Shown here: positions 8,348-17,612 of the stretch, piece by piece
Position numbering within the stretch: position 1 is the stretch's first letter
Layout: each line of letters opens with the position of its first letter
Origin: Rhodococcus sp. H36-A4
GTDB taxonomy: Bacteria > Actinomycetota > Actinomycetes > Mycobacteriales > Mycobacteriaceae
Reading direction: 5' to 3'
Length of the DNA: 64,000 bases
NCBI RefSeq assembly: GCF_027158005.1
Contig: NZ_JAPVLQ010000001.1
Span: 496,001 to 560,000, forward strand
Notes under the pieces: generated by a model
What the model saw: the letters and a program-made list of their open reading frames with translations, nothing else
Told to the model about the DNA's origin: nothing
The model's database searches: none
Translations under genes and position numbers: made by a program

Positions 8348-10366
8348 TCAGTTGCTCAGGTCGTACACCGTCACGCTGTCCACCGTGGTCGGGGTGTAGT
8401 TGGCGGCTACCCATTCCGCTATCTCGGACGCAGTGCCGGTGTTACTGCCACCCATGCCGCTACCACCTGCGATGAAGTAGTGGATTTCGCCGTCGGCAAC
8501 GTACTGCTGGAATTCAGCGAGTGTCGGCGACGGATCGCTGCCGTTGAATCCACCGATCGCCATGACCGGGTCTTCGGTGGCCAGTTGGTAGCCGGCGGCA
8601 GTGTTGGAGCCGACTGCTGCCGCGACCCAGGTGTAAGAGTCGGCATCTTCCCCGAGGAGCGAGGTTATGGCCTCTGTCGGCGAGCTGCCCTGGAGCAACC
8701 CTCCGGCGCCACCGCCGGTGCTGCCGCCGCCACGTCCATCCGTCGTGCCGCGTCCATCCGAGGCGCCGCCGGGAACTGCCGCCGCACCCGGTGTTGCTGC
8801 TGCTTCCGGCGCTTGTCCCGGGCCACCGCCATCGCGCATGCCACCCGTGCCGCGAGCTCCGCCGAAGCCTCCCATGCCACCTGTACTGGGCCCCGCGGAG
8901 ACGATGGAACCGGTGTGCGGGGTTGCAAGCGTGTCGGCGGTGTAGGAAGTAGGACCTGCCAGTCCTGCGAACATTACTGCGAGAATCGAGGCGACCGCGA
9001 GCTTTCCACGTGTCATTGCCGGAATCAGCACCAGCACTGCGCCCAGGATGCCGACGCCGAGGATCGTCCAGCGAAGCCACGGCTGGAATTCTGCGCTGCG
9101 GTTTAGCAGGACCCATGCCATCGCCACCGCGGCCAGTGTGGCCACCGCCATTGCGATCCGAACCCAATACCGCTCGCGATGACGCCATGCCAGTACGCTT
9201 CCTGCGCCGATCAGCGCAGCGATCGGCGGTGCAAGAGCCACCGTGTAATAAGAGTGGAAAATGCCGGCCATGAAACTGAATGTCAACCCGGTTACCAGCA
9301 GCCACAATCCCCATACCGCAAGCGCCGCACGCTTCGGATCGGTTCGATCAACTTTGCCGCGCAGCACAATTCCGACGACAAGAATGATAAGAGCCGACGG
9401 GATCAGCCACGCAATCTGGCCTCCCTGGGACGCGTCGAACATGCGGGTGATGCCGGTTTCACCCCACCTGCTGCCGCCTGCCCCGCCGATTCCGGGACCA
9501 GCGTTTGCGCCACCCGGAGTCACACTGCCGGTCTCGTTACCGCTCAGGCGACCGAGTCCGTTGTAACCCAAGGTGAGTTCGAGGATCGAATTGTTCTGCG
9601 AGCCACCGATCCACGGCCTCGACGACGCAGGCCACAGCTCGACGATCAGGAGCCACCAGCCTGCGGACACGATCGCGGCACCGAGGGCGGCGAACAACTG
9701 TAGGAACCGTCGACCGAGCTTCGGTGGGCCTGCAAACAGGTAGAGCAGCGCAATCGGCGGGATCACAAGCATCACTTGCAACTGTTTGGTCAAGAATCCG
9801 AAGCCGACGAATATGCCGGTGAGCACGAGCCATCGAGTGCGTCCGTCTTCGACTGCACGCATCGACGCCCACACCGCCGAGATCATCAGTAGTACGAGCA
9901 GTGCGTCGGGGTTGTTGAAACGAAACATCAGGGCTGCAACAGGAGTGACCGCCAGCGTCAGACCAGCGAGAAGTCCTGCTGCAGATCCGAATTGCCTTCG
10001 AATCGTCGCCCAGAGCAACGCCACGGAACCGACACCGAGCAACGCCTGCGGAATCAGCATCGCCCACGAACTCAGTCCGAACATTCGAACCGACAGCGAC
10101 ATCAGCCACAGTGACATCGGTGGTTTGTCGACGGTGATCGAGTTTGCCGCGTCGGAAGAGCCGAAGAAGAATGCCTTCCACGACACCGACCCTGCCTGTA
10201 TCGCAGCGGAGTAGAAAGAATTGGCCCAGCCGGACGCACCGAGCCCCCAGATGTAGGCGACGGCAGTACCGACGAGGAGCGCGCCGAGACCGATCCACTC
10301 CCAGCGGGGACCTGACTCGGGCATTGGCTCGGCTGATTCCGGTTGTCGTTCGATCAGTGTCGTCAT
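8348..10366 (-). CDS. ArnT/YkcB-like membrane glycosyltransferase (GT39/GT83 type)
   Basis: A 672-aa polytopic membrane protein related to dolichol/polyprenyl-phosphate-sugar mannosyltransferases such as B. subtilis YkcB. The first extracytoplasmic loop carries '[13 protein letters not shown]', the conserved acidic active-site region. About a dozen hydrophobic segments follow. Next comes a low-complexity Gly/Ala-rich linker (roughly residues 470–560) and a C-terminal extracytoplasmic domain with '[14 protein letters not shown]' and 'IHYFIAGG'. The ATG is fixed by a 4-nt ATGA overlap with the preceding GT2-GtrA gene, which probably supplies the lipid-linked sugar. Confidence 0.85.
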   Translation of the reverse strand: MTTLIERQPESAEPMPESGPRWEWIGLGALLVGTAVAYIWGLGASGWANSFYSAAIQAGSVSWKAFFFGSSDAANSITVDKPPMSLWLMSLSVRMFGLSSWAMLIPQALLGVGSVALLWATIRRQFGSAAGLLAGLTLAVTPVAALMFRFNNPDALLVLLMISAVWASMRAVEDGRTRWLVLTGIFVGFGFLTKQLQVMLVIPPIALLYLFAGPPKLGRRFLQLFAALGAAIVSAGWWLLIVELWPASSRPWIGGSQNNSILELTLGYNGLGRLSGNETGSVTPGGANAGPGIGGAGGSRWGETGITRMFDASQGGQIAWLIPSALIILVVGIVLRGKVDRTDPKRAALAVWGLWLLVTGLTFSFMAGIFHSYYTVALAPPIAALIGAGSVLAWRHRERYWVRIAMAVATLAAVAMAWVLLNRSAEFQPWLRWTILGVGILGAVLVLIPAMTRGKLAVASILAVMFAGLAGPTSYTADTLATPHTGSIVSAGPSTGGMGGFGGARGTGGMRDGGGPGQAPEAAATPGAAAVPGGASDGRGTTDGRGGGSTGGGAGGLLQGSSPTEAITSLLGEDADSYTWVAAAVGSNTAAGYQLATEDPVMAIGGFNGSDPSPTLAEFQQYVADGEIHYFIAGGSGMGGSNTGTASEIAEWVAANYTPTTVDSVTVYDLSN

Positions 10367-11607
10367 TGAACTGCACCTTCTCTGGTTCGGAAAACCCAAC
10401 GAAGGGCAACGAATCGACATACCGTTGCGACGAGATTCGCCACCACGAGGACGGCAAGTTCGAGGTGTCGGGATGCTCCTGGCGCCCATGCGTGCAGTAA
10501 CGCCAGTGCACCACTGGTCATGAGCAGGGCGAAGGCGAAGACGATCAATCCCTGAATCTGATGCTTGCCTGCGCTCTTCGAGCCCCGAATTCCGAACGTG
10601 AAGGCTCGATTCGCCGCGGTATTGAACACTGCGGTGATCAGTAGACCGCAGAAGTTCGCGGCCTGCGCTCCGATCGATGGGTGCAGGACCAAGTACAGCA
10701 GTGTGTACGCTGCGGTGCTCGACACCCCGATGATGGCGAACCGAACCAGCTGTCCGACCATGCCGCGCGGCACACCTGGCACCAAAGGCTCCCGTCCGAG
10801 GCTTGTGCGCAGCTCGGCGATCGGCAGGGCGCCGGAGGCTAGAGCTCTCCCGACCCGCCAGCACCCCTGGAGATCCTTGATCGCAGTATCGACGATGTCG
10901 ACGCTGCTGTCGGGGTCGTCGACCCAGTCCACCGGAACTTCATGGATACGAAGTCCGACCCTCTCGGCGATGACGAGCAGTTCGGTGTCGAAAAACCAAC
11001 CGGTGTCCTGAACGAGCGGCAATAGCTCCCGGGCGACGTCCGTCCGGATGGCTTTGAAGCCGCACTGCGCATCCGAGAAGCGTGCGCGCAGCGAGGTACG
11101 CAGAATCAGGTTGTAACTGCGTGAGATCATTTCGCGTTTCGCGCCACGCACCACCCGCGAAGATCGGTTGAGTCGAGATCCGATCGCGAGGTCGGAGTGT
11201 CCGGACACGAGCGGGGCGATGAGCGGCATCAGCGCATTGAGATCGGTGGAGAGGTCGACGTCCATGTAGGCCACGACGTCGGCTTCGGACGCCGACCACA
11301 CTGCCTTCAGCGCACGCCCGCGTCCACGGTCGTTCAGGTGGTGGACGCGGACTCCGTCGATGTCACCGGCCAGAAAATGTGCGACGGCGAGGGTGCCGTC
11401 CGTGCTGGCGTTGTCGGCGATCGTGATCTGGGCGCGAAAGGGAACGTTCGCATCGAGGTGCTCGTGTAACCGCCGAACGCACTGTTCGAGATCGTCTTCC
11501 TCGTTGTACACGGGAATGACCACCTCGAGGGTGGCGGTGGCCGTCGGTTCCGACTCTCGGCGGTGTTCTTCGTTCCGTCCGGCTCGAAGTAGTGGGTTCG
11601 CTGTCAT
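10363..11607 (-). CDS. GT2 glycosyltransferase fused to a GtrA-like membrane domain
   Basis: Residues about 25–260 form a dolichol-phosphate-mannose-synthase-like GT2 domain with 'VVIPVYNEEDDLEQCV', the DxD site in 'VAYMDVDLSTD' and 'DAQCGFKAIR'. Residues from about 290 to the end are a four-helix GtrA-like flippase-associated domain ('LVRFAIIGVSSTAAYTLLY'). The likely job is to load a sugar on polyprenyl phosphate and present it across the membrane to the coupled ArnT-like enzyme. I took the ATG at 11607 because the open frame upstream has no family resemblance. The YkcC/YkcB pair of B. subtilis is a comparable arrangement. Confidence 0.85.
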   Translation of the reverse strand: MTANPLLRAGRNEEHRRESEPTATATLEVVIPVYNEEDDLEQCVRRLHEHLDANVPFRAQITIADNASTDGTLAVAHFLAGDIDGVRVHHLNDRGRGRALKAVWSASEADVVAYMDVDLSTDLNALMPLIAPLVSGHSDLAIGSRLNRSSRVVRGAKREMISRSYNLILRTSLRARFSDAQCGFKAIRTDVARELLPLVQDTGWFFDTELLVIAERVGLRIHEVPVDWVDDPDSSVDIVDTAIKDLQGCWRVGRALASGALPIAELRTSLGREPLVPGVPRGMVGQLVRFAIIGVSSTAAYTLLYLVLHPSIGAQAANFCGLLITAVFNTAANRAFTFGIRGSKSAGKHQIQGLIVFAFALLMTSGALALLHAWAPGASRHLELAVLVVANLVATVCRFVALRWVFRTREGAVQ

Positions 11608-11687
11608 GACACCAGGTTCGGGCCTCGACCTGCGACGTCCCTGCCACCGAGCTGGCAATCAGCTGTGATCCGCCTATCCTTGCAACT

Positions 11688-12113
11688 ATGGCATCGGTCT
11701 TCAGCAAGATAATCAGTGGCGAGATTCCGGGACGATTCGTGTGGCAAGACGAGGACGTCGTGGCGTTTCTGACTATCGCCCCGGTTACTCCAGGTCATAC
11801 GCTCGTCGTTCCTCGAGAGGAAATCGACCAGTGGCAGGACGTCGACGGCGCCACCTTCGCCAAGATCACGGCAGTCGCCCAGATCATCGGCACAGCGGTG
11901 CGGTCGGCGTTCGATGCACCGAGGGCAGGACTGTTGATTGCCGGGCTAGAGGTTCCGCACTTACACCTGCACGTGTTTCCTGCCTACGACATGGGTAACT
12001 TCGACATCTCCGGGGCAGACCCGAACCCGTCACCGCAGTCCCAGGACGAGGCCGCCGAGAAGCTGCGTGCCGCGCTCCGCGAGTCCGGCCACGGCGCCAA
12101 CGTTCCTACCTGA
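11688..12113 (+). CDS. HIT family (histidine triad) protein
   Basis: A small nucleotide-binding hydrolase of the HIT/HINT family. The catalytic triad motif 'PHLHLHVFP' sits at about residues 90–98. The usual opening '[17 protein letters not shown]' and '[14 protein letters not shown]' are also present. At 141 aa it is full length. Family members hydrolyse phosphoramidates or nucleotide conjugates; the physiological substrate is not deducible. It starts divergently from the glycosyltransferase operon and is followed 17 nt later by an MFS gene on the same strand. Confidence 0.92.
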   Translation: MASVFSKIISGEIPGRFVWQDEDVVAFLTIAPVTPGHTLVVPREEIDQWQDVDGATFAKITAVAQIIGTAVRSAFDAPRAGLLIAGLEVPHLHLHVFPAYDMGNFDISGADPNPSPQSQDEAAEKLRAALRESGHGANVPT

Positions 12114-12130
12114 TCGGCCGAGCACAAGCC

Positions 12131-13504
12131 GTGACCCAGACCGACTCTACCGTCGACCAACGACGGTCCCTCGCGATCGCTGCCCTCGGCACCCTGCTCA
12201 CCCTTGTCGCGTTCACGTCACCGCTGGCGACGATCAACTCCACCGCTGCCACCCTCGGCAGCGACACCGCCGGTAAGACCTGGATTCTCAGTTCAATGAG
12301 CATCGGGCTCAGTGCGGCACTGCTCACCACCGGAACGTTGGCCGACGATTTCGGGAGGCGTCGCACGTTCGTTCTCGGCGCGCTCGTGCTGGCCGTCGCC
12401 TCGGTGGTCTGCGCTGTGTCGCCGACTACGTTGATCTTCGTTCTTGCGCGCGTGCTGCAAGGACTGGGCGGCGCCGCCTTGATCGCGTCGAGCCTCGGAA
12501 TCATTGCGCATACTCACCCGGCAGGCCCACGCCGTGCGCATGCCAGTGGCGTCTGGGGCGCCAGCCTCGGCGCAGGAATCGCCCTCGGCCCACTCCTGGT
12601 CGCGACGCTCGATCGGCTGGCAACGTGGCGTGATGCGTATTGGCTCGTCGCGGTCGCCGGCGCACTGCTCGCCGTCGCCGCGCATCGATTCGTGCGGGAG
12701 TCGACGTCGGATACCCCTCGTGGACTCGATCCCGCCGGCGCGCTTCTGCTGGCGTTCGGGTTGAGCGCTCTTCTCGCTGCCCTTGTCGAAGGGCGCCAAG
12801 GATGGGCGCGTCCACTGCCGTTGAGTCTTTTCGCGGTATCGGCGGTGCTGCTGATCGTGTTCGTCGTCGTCGAATACCGAAGTCGCGCGGCAATGCTCGA
12901 TCTGAACCTGTTCACCCAACCGGTGTTCGTCGCAGCTACTGTCGCGGCAGTCGTCACCGGTGCGGGGATCATCGCGCTGATGTCGTTCATGTCCGGATTT
13001 CTCGGTAACGCCTACAACATCGATGCCTTGGGCGCGGCACTGTTGCTCTTCGCCTGGTCTGCTACTTCCGTCGCGACAGCTCTTCTCGCACGCCATATCC
13101 CAGCCCGCGTCACCGGCAGTGTGCAACTGGCAGCAGGTTTGATCGGAGTTGCGATCGGACAACTCGCACTGCTCGGTCTCTCGGTCGACTCGACCTGGCT
13201 TCGGCTTCTCCCGGGCCTGCTGTTCGCAGGTGTCGCGAGCGGAGTACTGAACGCAGCACTCGGACGTGAAGCCGTCGCGAGCGTCCCGGCCGGACGTGCT
13301 GGGATGGGCAGCGGCGCGAACAACACTGCCCGCTATGTCGGATCTGCGGTAGGTGTGACCGTGGTTGCCGTGTTGGCGGTGCCGCGAGGAACGAGTTCTC
13401 CTGCCGCGCTGGTCGAAGGCTGGAACTCCGCAGTCCTGTTCACCTCCGCGGTATCGGTAGCCGGCGCACTGGTCGTGCTGCTCTGCAGGGGAAAGAAGAA
13501 GTAG
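12131..13504 (+). CDS. MFS transporter
   Basis: A 457-aa major-facilitator protein with a GTG start. Motif A-like 'GTLADDFGRRRTFVLG' follows the second helix, and 'LARVLQGLGGAALIASSLG' is the typical fourth-helix region of drug:H+ antiporters. It appears somewhat shorter than a standard 14-TM DHA2 protein. The C-terminal 'GMGSGANNTARYVGSAVGV' is typical of the DHA2 group. The substrate is unknown. It probably shares a transcript with the HIT gene and ends 7 nt before the convergent histidine kinase gene. Confidence 0.85.
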   Translation: MTQTDSTVDQRRSLAIAALGTLLTLVAFTSPLATINSTAATLGSDTAGKTWILSSMSIGLSAALLTTGTLADDFGRRRTFVLGALVLAVASVVCAVSPTTLIFVLARVLQGLGGAALIASSLGIIAHTHPAGPRRAHASGVWGASLGAGIALGPLLVATLDRLATWRDAYWLVAVAGALLAVAAHRFVRESTSDTPRGLDPAGALLLAFGLSALLAALVEGRQGWARPLPLSLFAVSAVLLIVFVVVEYRSRAAMLDLNLFTQPVFVAATVAAVVTGAGIIALMSFMSGFLGNAYNIDALGAALLLFAWSATSVATALLARHIPARVTGSVQLAAGLIGVAIGQLALLGLSVDSTWLRLLPGLLFAGVASGVLNAALGREAVASVPAGRAGMGSGANNTARYVGSAVGVTVVAVLAVPRGTSSPAALVEGWNSAVLFTSAVSVAGALVVLLCRGKKK

Positions 13505-13511
13505 CGCGGCC

Positions 13512-14909
13512 CTACCCGTCGATGCGCGGTAGTTCGACGCGGAAGGTCGCGCCCTGGCCCGGCGCGCTGTCGACGGTCACGGTCCCGCCGTGTGCCCTGA
13601 CCAATGCGGCAACGATCGACAACCCGAGTCCGCTGCCACCGCTTTCGCGAGTGCGCGAGGAATCGGCGCGGTAGAACCGCTCGAAGACGTGCGCGGATTC
13701 TTCAGCCGACAGGCCAGGGCCGGTGTCGCGTACTTCCAGTAGCGCTGTCGTGTCGGTGGTTCCGACACAGACCGTGATCTCGGCTTGCGTGGGGGTGTGC
13801 CGGATCGCATTGCCCATCAGGTTTCCCACCACTTGACGCAACCGTGCGTCGTCTCCGCTTACCTCTGGGATACCCGTGCCAGGAAGCATTTTCAGGGAAA
13901 TTGCGCGGTCGGGAGATACTGCTTTGGCATCGAGGACTGCGTCGGTCGCCACGGACAGCAGATCGACGGTGTTCATCTCGAGGGGCCGCTGAGCATCCAA
14001 CCGCGCCAACATCAGCAGATCCTCGACGAGCAGGCCCATCCTGGCCGCTTCACCTTCGATCCGTTTCATCAGCAGCGTGATATCGCTCATCGCGCCTTGG
14101 CGGTAGAGCTCGGCGAATCCTCTGATCGTCGTCAACGGCGTTCGCAACTCATGGCTCGCGTCGGCGACGAAGCGTCGCATCTTGTCCTCCGACGCGCGTG
14201 CCGCCTCCTCCGATGCTGCACTGGCCGCGAAAGCACGCTGGATTTGTGTCAGCATTCCGTTCAGGGCCGCCGACAGTTTGCCGATCTCGGTGCGCTCACT
14301 GCGTTCGGGAACACGCTGGTGCAGGTCACCGGCCGCGATCGCGGCGGCAGTCTCCTCGACCTCGACGAGCGGCCGCAGACTGCGGCGAACGACGAAGTAT
14401 GCGACGACGGCAAGTACTGCGAGAACGACTGCGCCGATGATCGTTTGGAGCACTATCAATCTGTCGACGGTCGTTTCGACCGCGATGAGCGGCTGCGCGA
14501 CCAGAGTCGAACCGTTCTGATTGCTGATCGTCAGCACACGCCATTCGGTGCCGCCGCCGCCTTTCGACCGCACGGTAACCGGCGTTCCGATCGGGACACC
14601 GTCGGTGTCGGGAACGCCGATGTCTGCATCCGGCGTCAACACGAATCGCGACTGCCCCGCAGAGTCGGTCACATCGACGTAGAAGTCGCTCGGCGGTCGA
14701 CCTTTCGACGACGACGGCGGCGGGCCGTCGAGCCCCCGTGGTTCGGCCCAGGTGCGGGACGCCTCGATGAGAGATTGATCGACACGTCGGACCAGCGAAG
14801 TCTCGAGTGTCGACGTCACCGCGATTCCCGACGCCAGAAGGCCTGCGGCGACGAGTAACAGCAGCGCCGCCACCAGGGTGAATCGCAGTGGAATGTTGCG
14901 AAGTCTCAC
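13512..14909 (-). CDS. Sensor histidine kinase (HAMP–HisKA–HATPase)
   Basis: A 465-aa membrane sensor kinase. An N-terminal membrane helix ('LVAALLLLVAAGLLASGIAV') and an extracytoplasmic region precede a second helix near residue 150. A HAMP linker ('VEVEETAAAIAAGDLHQRV') is followed by the HisKA phosphoacceptor 'FVADASHELRTPL', the N box 'NLMGNAIRHT' and the G boxes 'DTGPGLSAE' and 'GGSGLGLSIV'. The GTG start overlaps the response regulator stop by 4 nt, so the pair is translationally coupled. The layout resembles mycobacterial PhoR/TrcS-type kinases; the signal is unknown. Confidence 0.92.
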   Translation of the reverse strand: MRLRNIPLRFTLVAALLLLVAAGLLASGIAVTSTLETSLVRRVDQSLIEASRTWAEPRGLDGPPPSSSKGRPPSDFYVDVTDSAGQSRFVLTPDADIGVPDTDGVPIGTPVTVRSKGGGGTEWRVLTISNQNGSTLVAQPLIAVETTVDRLIVLQTIIGAVVLAVLAVVAYFVVRRSLRPLVEVEETAAAIAAGDLHQRVPERSERTEIGKLSAALNGMLTQIQRAFAASAASEEAARASEDKMRRFVADASHELRTPLTTIRGFAELYRQGAMSDITLLMKRIEGEAARMGLLVEDLLMLARLDAQRPLEMNTVDLLSVATDAVLDAKAVSPDRAISLKMLPGTGIPEVSGDDARLRQVVGNLMGNAIRHTPTQAEITVCVGTTDTTALLEVRDTGPGLSAEESAHVFERFYRADSSRTRESGGSGLGLSIVAALVRAHGGTVTVDSAPGQGATFRVELPRIDG

Positions 14910-15613
14910 CGAGGCTGCCGCATGACGTACCCGACGCCCCGGAGGGTGTGAATGAGGGGCTGGTCTCCGGTGTCGACTTTGCGACGTAAATAGGACACGT
15001 ACGATTCGACGACACCGACCTCGCCGCCGAAGTCGTAGTGCCACACGTGATCGAGGATCCGCGGCTTGCTGAGCACCGTGCCCGCATTGATCATGAAGTA
15101 ACGCAGGAGTGTGAACTCGGTGGGTGAGAGCGAAACCGGTTCGCCCGCCTTCCACACTTCGTGCGTGTCGTCGTCGAGTTCGATGTCCGCGAAAGAGATT
15201 CGCGACGGTGCTGTCTCTTCCGTCTTTCCCGACCGCCGAAGTATGACGCGTAGGCGAGCAACGACCTCTTCGAGGCTGAACGGCTTGGTGACGTAGTCGT
15301 CGGCACCGAGCGTCAGTCCAGTCACCTTGTCCTCGACGGAATCCCGGGCCGTGAGAAACAGCGCTGGCGCGTCGACGCCGTCTGCCCGTAGTCGGCGAAG
15401 GAGTCCGAAGCCGTCCATTCCCGGCATCATGACGTCCAGGATCACCGCTTCGGGGCGAAAGGTTTTCGCCTTGTCCAGACCTTCCGGACCCGAAGCGGCA
15501 GTCTGGACGTCGAAGCCCTGGAATCGAAGACTGACCGACAACAGTTCCCGAATCGTCGGTTCGTCGTCGACAACCAGTACGCGTGCTTGCGGTGGATGGC
15601 TCACATCCACCAT
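14906..15613 (-). CDS. OmpR/PhoB family response regulator
   Basis: The receiver domain spans roughly residues 10–125, with the acidic pair in 'VLVVDDE', the phosphoacceptor aspartate in 'AVILDVMMPGMDG' and the lysine in 'DYVTKPFS'. A winged-helix DNA-binding domain follows ('VSLSPTEFTLLRYF' to 'LIHTLRGVGYVMR'). I chose the ATG at 15613; an ATG directly before it and a longer open frame are alternatives. It is the first gene of the two-component operon. Its promoter must lie in the 154-bp gap shared with the riboswitch-controlled exporter. Confidence 0.92.
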   Translation of the reverse strand: MVDVSHPPQARVLVVDDEPTIRELLSVSLRFQGFDVQTAASGPEGLDKAKTFRPEAVILDVMMPGMDGFGLLRRLRADGVDAPALFLTARDSVEDKVTGLTLGADDYVTKPFSLEEVVARLRVILRRSGKTEETAPSRISFADIELDDDTHEVWKAGEPVSLSPTEFTLLRYFMINAGTVLSKPRILDHVWHYDFGGEVGVVESYVSYLRRKVDTGDQPLIHTLRGVGYVMRQPR

Positions 15614-15709
15614 CATGAACCGGAAGCCTGCGCGCGTGCTGGACGTTCGCTGTGATGTTCCTGTGAACACGCACGTTGCGGTACCGTCGTGCCAGTCTCT
15701 TCATGACTA

Positions 15710-15751
15710 GCGGACGAGCGCACCGTACCCGGCCTGCGACAAGACGGTGCA
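15710..15751 (+). ncRNA. Guanidine-III riboswitch (ykkC-III class)
   Basis: The segment carries in order GCGGACGAGCGC, then CCGTACCCGG, then GACAAGACGG, matching the strongly conserved blocks of the guanidine-III aptamer as I recall the Thermobifida fusca example. The helix GCACCGT/ACGGTGC pairs perfectly, with an A–U where T. fusca has G–C, a compensatory change. It sits directly upstream of an SMR-family exporter, the classic target. A GGGAG ribosome-binding site (15753–15757) starts right after the aptamer, which suggests control of translation initiation by ligand binding. Confidence 0.88.
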
Positions 15752-15767
15752 TGGGAGTGTTGTACGC

Positions 15768-16082
15768 ATGGCTTGGTTGATTTTGGTCGTTTCCGGCGCC
15801 TTCGAAGCGGTTTGGGCAACGGCCCTCGGCAAGTCCGACGGATTTTCCAAACCGATTCCGACGATCGTGTTCGCCGTCGCTCTCGTGATCAGCATGGGCG
15901 GTCTCGCACTCGCGATGCGCACGTTGCCGACGGGCACCGCCTACGCGGTCTGGGTCGCGATCGGCGCCGCGCTCACCGTGACCTATGCAATGATCACCGG
16001 CGACGAGGCCGCGTCGTGGATCAAGGTTGCACTGTTGATGGGCATCGTCGGCTGCGTGGTCGGCTTGAAGGTCCTTCCATGA
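15768..16082 (+). CDS. SMR family exporter, Gdx/SugE-like (guanidinium exporter)
   Basis: A 104-aa four-helix small multidrug resistance protein. 'VVSGAFEAVWATALGKSDGF' in helix 1 carries the essential glutamate in the G-x-F-E-x-x-W-A context of the Gdx/SugE subgroup. EmrE-type multidrug members differ there. Gdx proteins function as dual-topology dimers that exchange guanidinium for protons. The riboswitch directly upstream supports guanidinium as the natural substrate. The ATG at 15768 has GGGAG about 10 nt upstream. An in-frame ATG 21 nt earlier overlaps the riboswitch helix and is rejected. Confidence 0.9.
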   Translation: MAWLILVVSGAFEAVWATALGKSDGFSKPIPTIVFAVALVISMGGLALAMRTLPTGTAYAVWVAIGAALTVTYAMITGDEAASWIKVALLMGIVGCVVGLKVLP

Positions 16083-16107
16083 TGTCTCCAGCGGTTACAG
16101 TAAAACC

Positions 16108-16908
16108 ATGAACTGGGTGTCGGCGATCACATTCCCTGCGCGTGCCGGGATCGCGATGACGGAAACTGCGCTGCAAGTGACCAGCACGGTCCTCTCCACC
16201 ACGCGATTCGTCTTGGAATCCGGCGCCGTCAACCCGATGAACCTCGCGGCGGTAGCCAATCCTCGCGGCGGCACCATGCAGTTGCTCACACAACTCGGTC
16301 AGCTGACTTCGGACGACCGTGCCTTCGGTAACGCCCTCCGCGAAGGTGGGCCGCTGGACAGGCTCCTCGCGCCCGGTGGCGTAGTCGATCGGTTGACATC
16401 GGAGGAAGGCACGCTGGAACGGCTGTTGGCCGACGGCGGCCCGGTCGATCGAGTGACGGCAACCGGGGGGCCTCTCGATCGACTACTTGCCGAAGACGGT
16501 CCGCTCGAACGACTACTGGCCGAGGGGGGTCTGCTGGATCGGATCACCGCCGTCGAAGGTCCGCTCGAGCGGCTCACCGCGACCGATGGTCCCCTCGAAT
16601 TGCTGACGAGGGAGGGCGGAATCATCGAGCGGGCACTCGAGGAAGGCGGCCTGCTCGAACAACTACTCTCCGAGGGCGGTGCCATCGAACGACTGACCGC
16701 CAAGGGCGGTCCCCTCGATCAACTCGTCACCCTGTCCGAGACATTGTCTTCGCTGGCCCCGAACCTGGAACGGATGGGTGTCAGTGTCGACATCCTGCAG
16801 GATTCGGTCGAGATACTTTCCGCCGCAGTAAATCCGCTGGGTGAACTGGTCGGACGGCTCCCCAATCGCTGGCTCAAAGGCAAACAGCCTGTGTCCGAGC
16901 TTCAGTGA
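16108..16908 (+). CDS. Protein with thirteen decapeptide repeats, function unknown
   Basis: A 266-aa protein I do not recognise. Residues 80–209 are thirteen consecutive 10-residue repeats with consensus G-G-P-L-[DE]-R-L-[LT]-A-[ED], e.g. 'GGPLDRLLAEDGPLERLLAE'. A non-repetitive N-terminal part of about 79 residues and a C-terminal amphipathic tail ('SLAPNLERMGVSVDILQDSV') flank them. There is no signal peptide or membrane helix. The strict period and alternating hydrophobic/charged pattern suggest a regular solenoid or helical rod. It begins 25 nt after the exporter gene and could be cotranscribed with it. Confidence 0.8.
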   Translation: MNWVSAITFPARAGIAMTETALQVTSTVLSTTRFVLESGAVNPMNLAAVANPRGGTMQLLTQLGQLTSDDRAFGNALREGGPLDRLLAPGGVVDRLTSEEGTLERLLADGGPVDRVTATGGPLDRLLAEDGPLERLLAEGGLLDRITAVEGPLERLTATDGPLELLTREGGIIERALEEGGLLEQLLSEGGAIERLTAKGGPLDQLVTLSETLSSLAPNLERMGVSVDILQDSVEILSAAVNPLGELVGRLPNRWLKGKQPVSELQ

Positions 16909-17603
16909 AGGTGTCGATCGAAAAAGTCGAACACCCGAGCAAAGGCGTCTTCGGCCTGCTCATCTTTGAATCCTAGGCCGCTGATGCGGCGTAGAACCGC
17001 AGCCGTCGTGTTGCCGGGGAGTGCGTTCGCGAAACTGTGGCCTGCACCCGGGTACGTCTTGACGTCGTGCGGAATCCCTTTGTCGGACAGTGCTTTTTCG
17101 AGTTTCTTGCCGGCACCGATCAAGCTCGGATCGTTCTTTCCGTACGAAGCGACGATCGGGCATGCGCCGCCGAGCGCTTTCTCCATGTCTTTCGGCGAGA
17201 CGCCGTAGAACGGCGCGCTCGCCCCGAACCCTTTCGGCGACAACAGTAGAGCGAATCCACCGCCCATGCAGAACCCGACTATCCCGACGCTGTCGGTCGC
17301 ATCCTCACGCGCGAGCAGATACTCCCGAGCCCCCAGCAGATCGTCCACGGCGACGCCGCTCTGCCCGAGAAGCGCACGGAAAACCCCGACGACGCACTTG
17401 CGCATTCCGCCCCGGCTGTACAAGTCGGGAGCCATCGCAAGGTAGCCCTTATCGGCGAACCGGCGCGCGATTACCCTGGTGTCCTCGTTCAGTCCGAATG
17501 CGTCGTGCACGATCACGACACCGGGCCACGGCCCTTTCCCAGCGGGCATTTCCAGTACAGCGGCAATCGGGCCTGCGGGGGTGTCGACCTGGATGTCAGC
17601 CAT
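16902..17603 (-). CDS. Dienelactone hydrolase family protein
   Basis: A 233-aa alpha/beta hydrolase of the DLH family. The nucleophile is the cysteine in 'VGFCMGGGFALLL'. The acid is likely the aspartate in 'YGKNDPSL', and the histidine lies in 'YPGAGHSFANA'. DLH enzymes hydrolyse dienelactones in chlorocatechol degradation, but most relatives have unknown substrates and no catechol genes lie nearby. The start is the ATG at 17603, which follows a GTG codon directly. It is convergent with the repeat protein (7-nt overlap) and follows the acyl-CoA dehydrogenase on the same strand by 9 nt, suggesting an operon. Confidence 0.88.
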   Translation of the reverse strand: MADIQVDTPAGPIAAVLEMPAGKGPWPGVVIVHDAFGLNEDTRVIARRFADKGYLAMAPDLYSRGGMRKCVVGVFRALLGQSGVAVDDLLGAREYLLAREDATDSVGIVGFCMGGGFALLLSPKGFGASAPFYGVSPKDMEKALGGACPIVASYGKNDPSLIGAGKKLEKALSDKGIPHDVKTYPGAGHSFANALPGNTTAAVLRRISGLGFKDEQAEDAFARVFDFFDRHLH

Positions 17604-17612
17604 CACCGAAGA

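Noticed and set aside
10367-10864. Long N-terminal extension of the ArnT-like gene
   Set aside because: It runs antisense-frame through the GT2-GtrA gene, is arginine-rich without family resemblance, and the ATGA overlap fixes the real start.
14910-15752. Extended open frame upstream of the histidine kinase
   Set aside because: It is a shadow of the response regulator gene. The GTGA overlap gives the natural kinase start.
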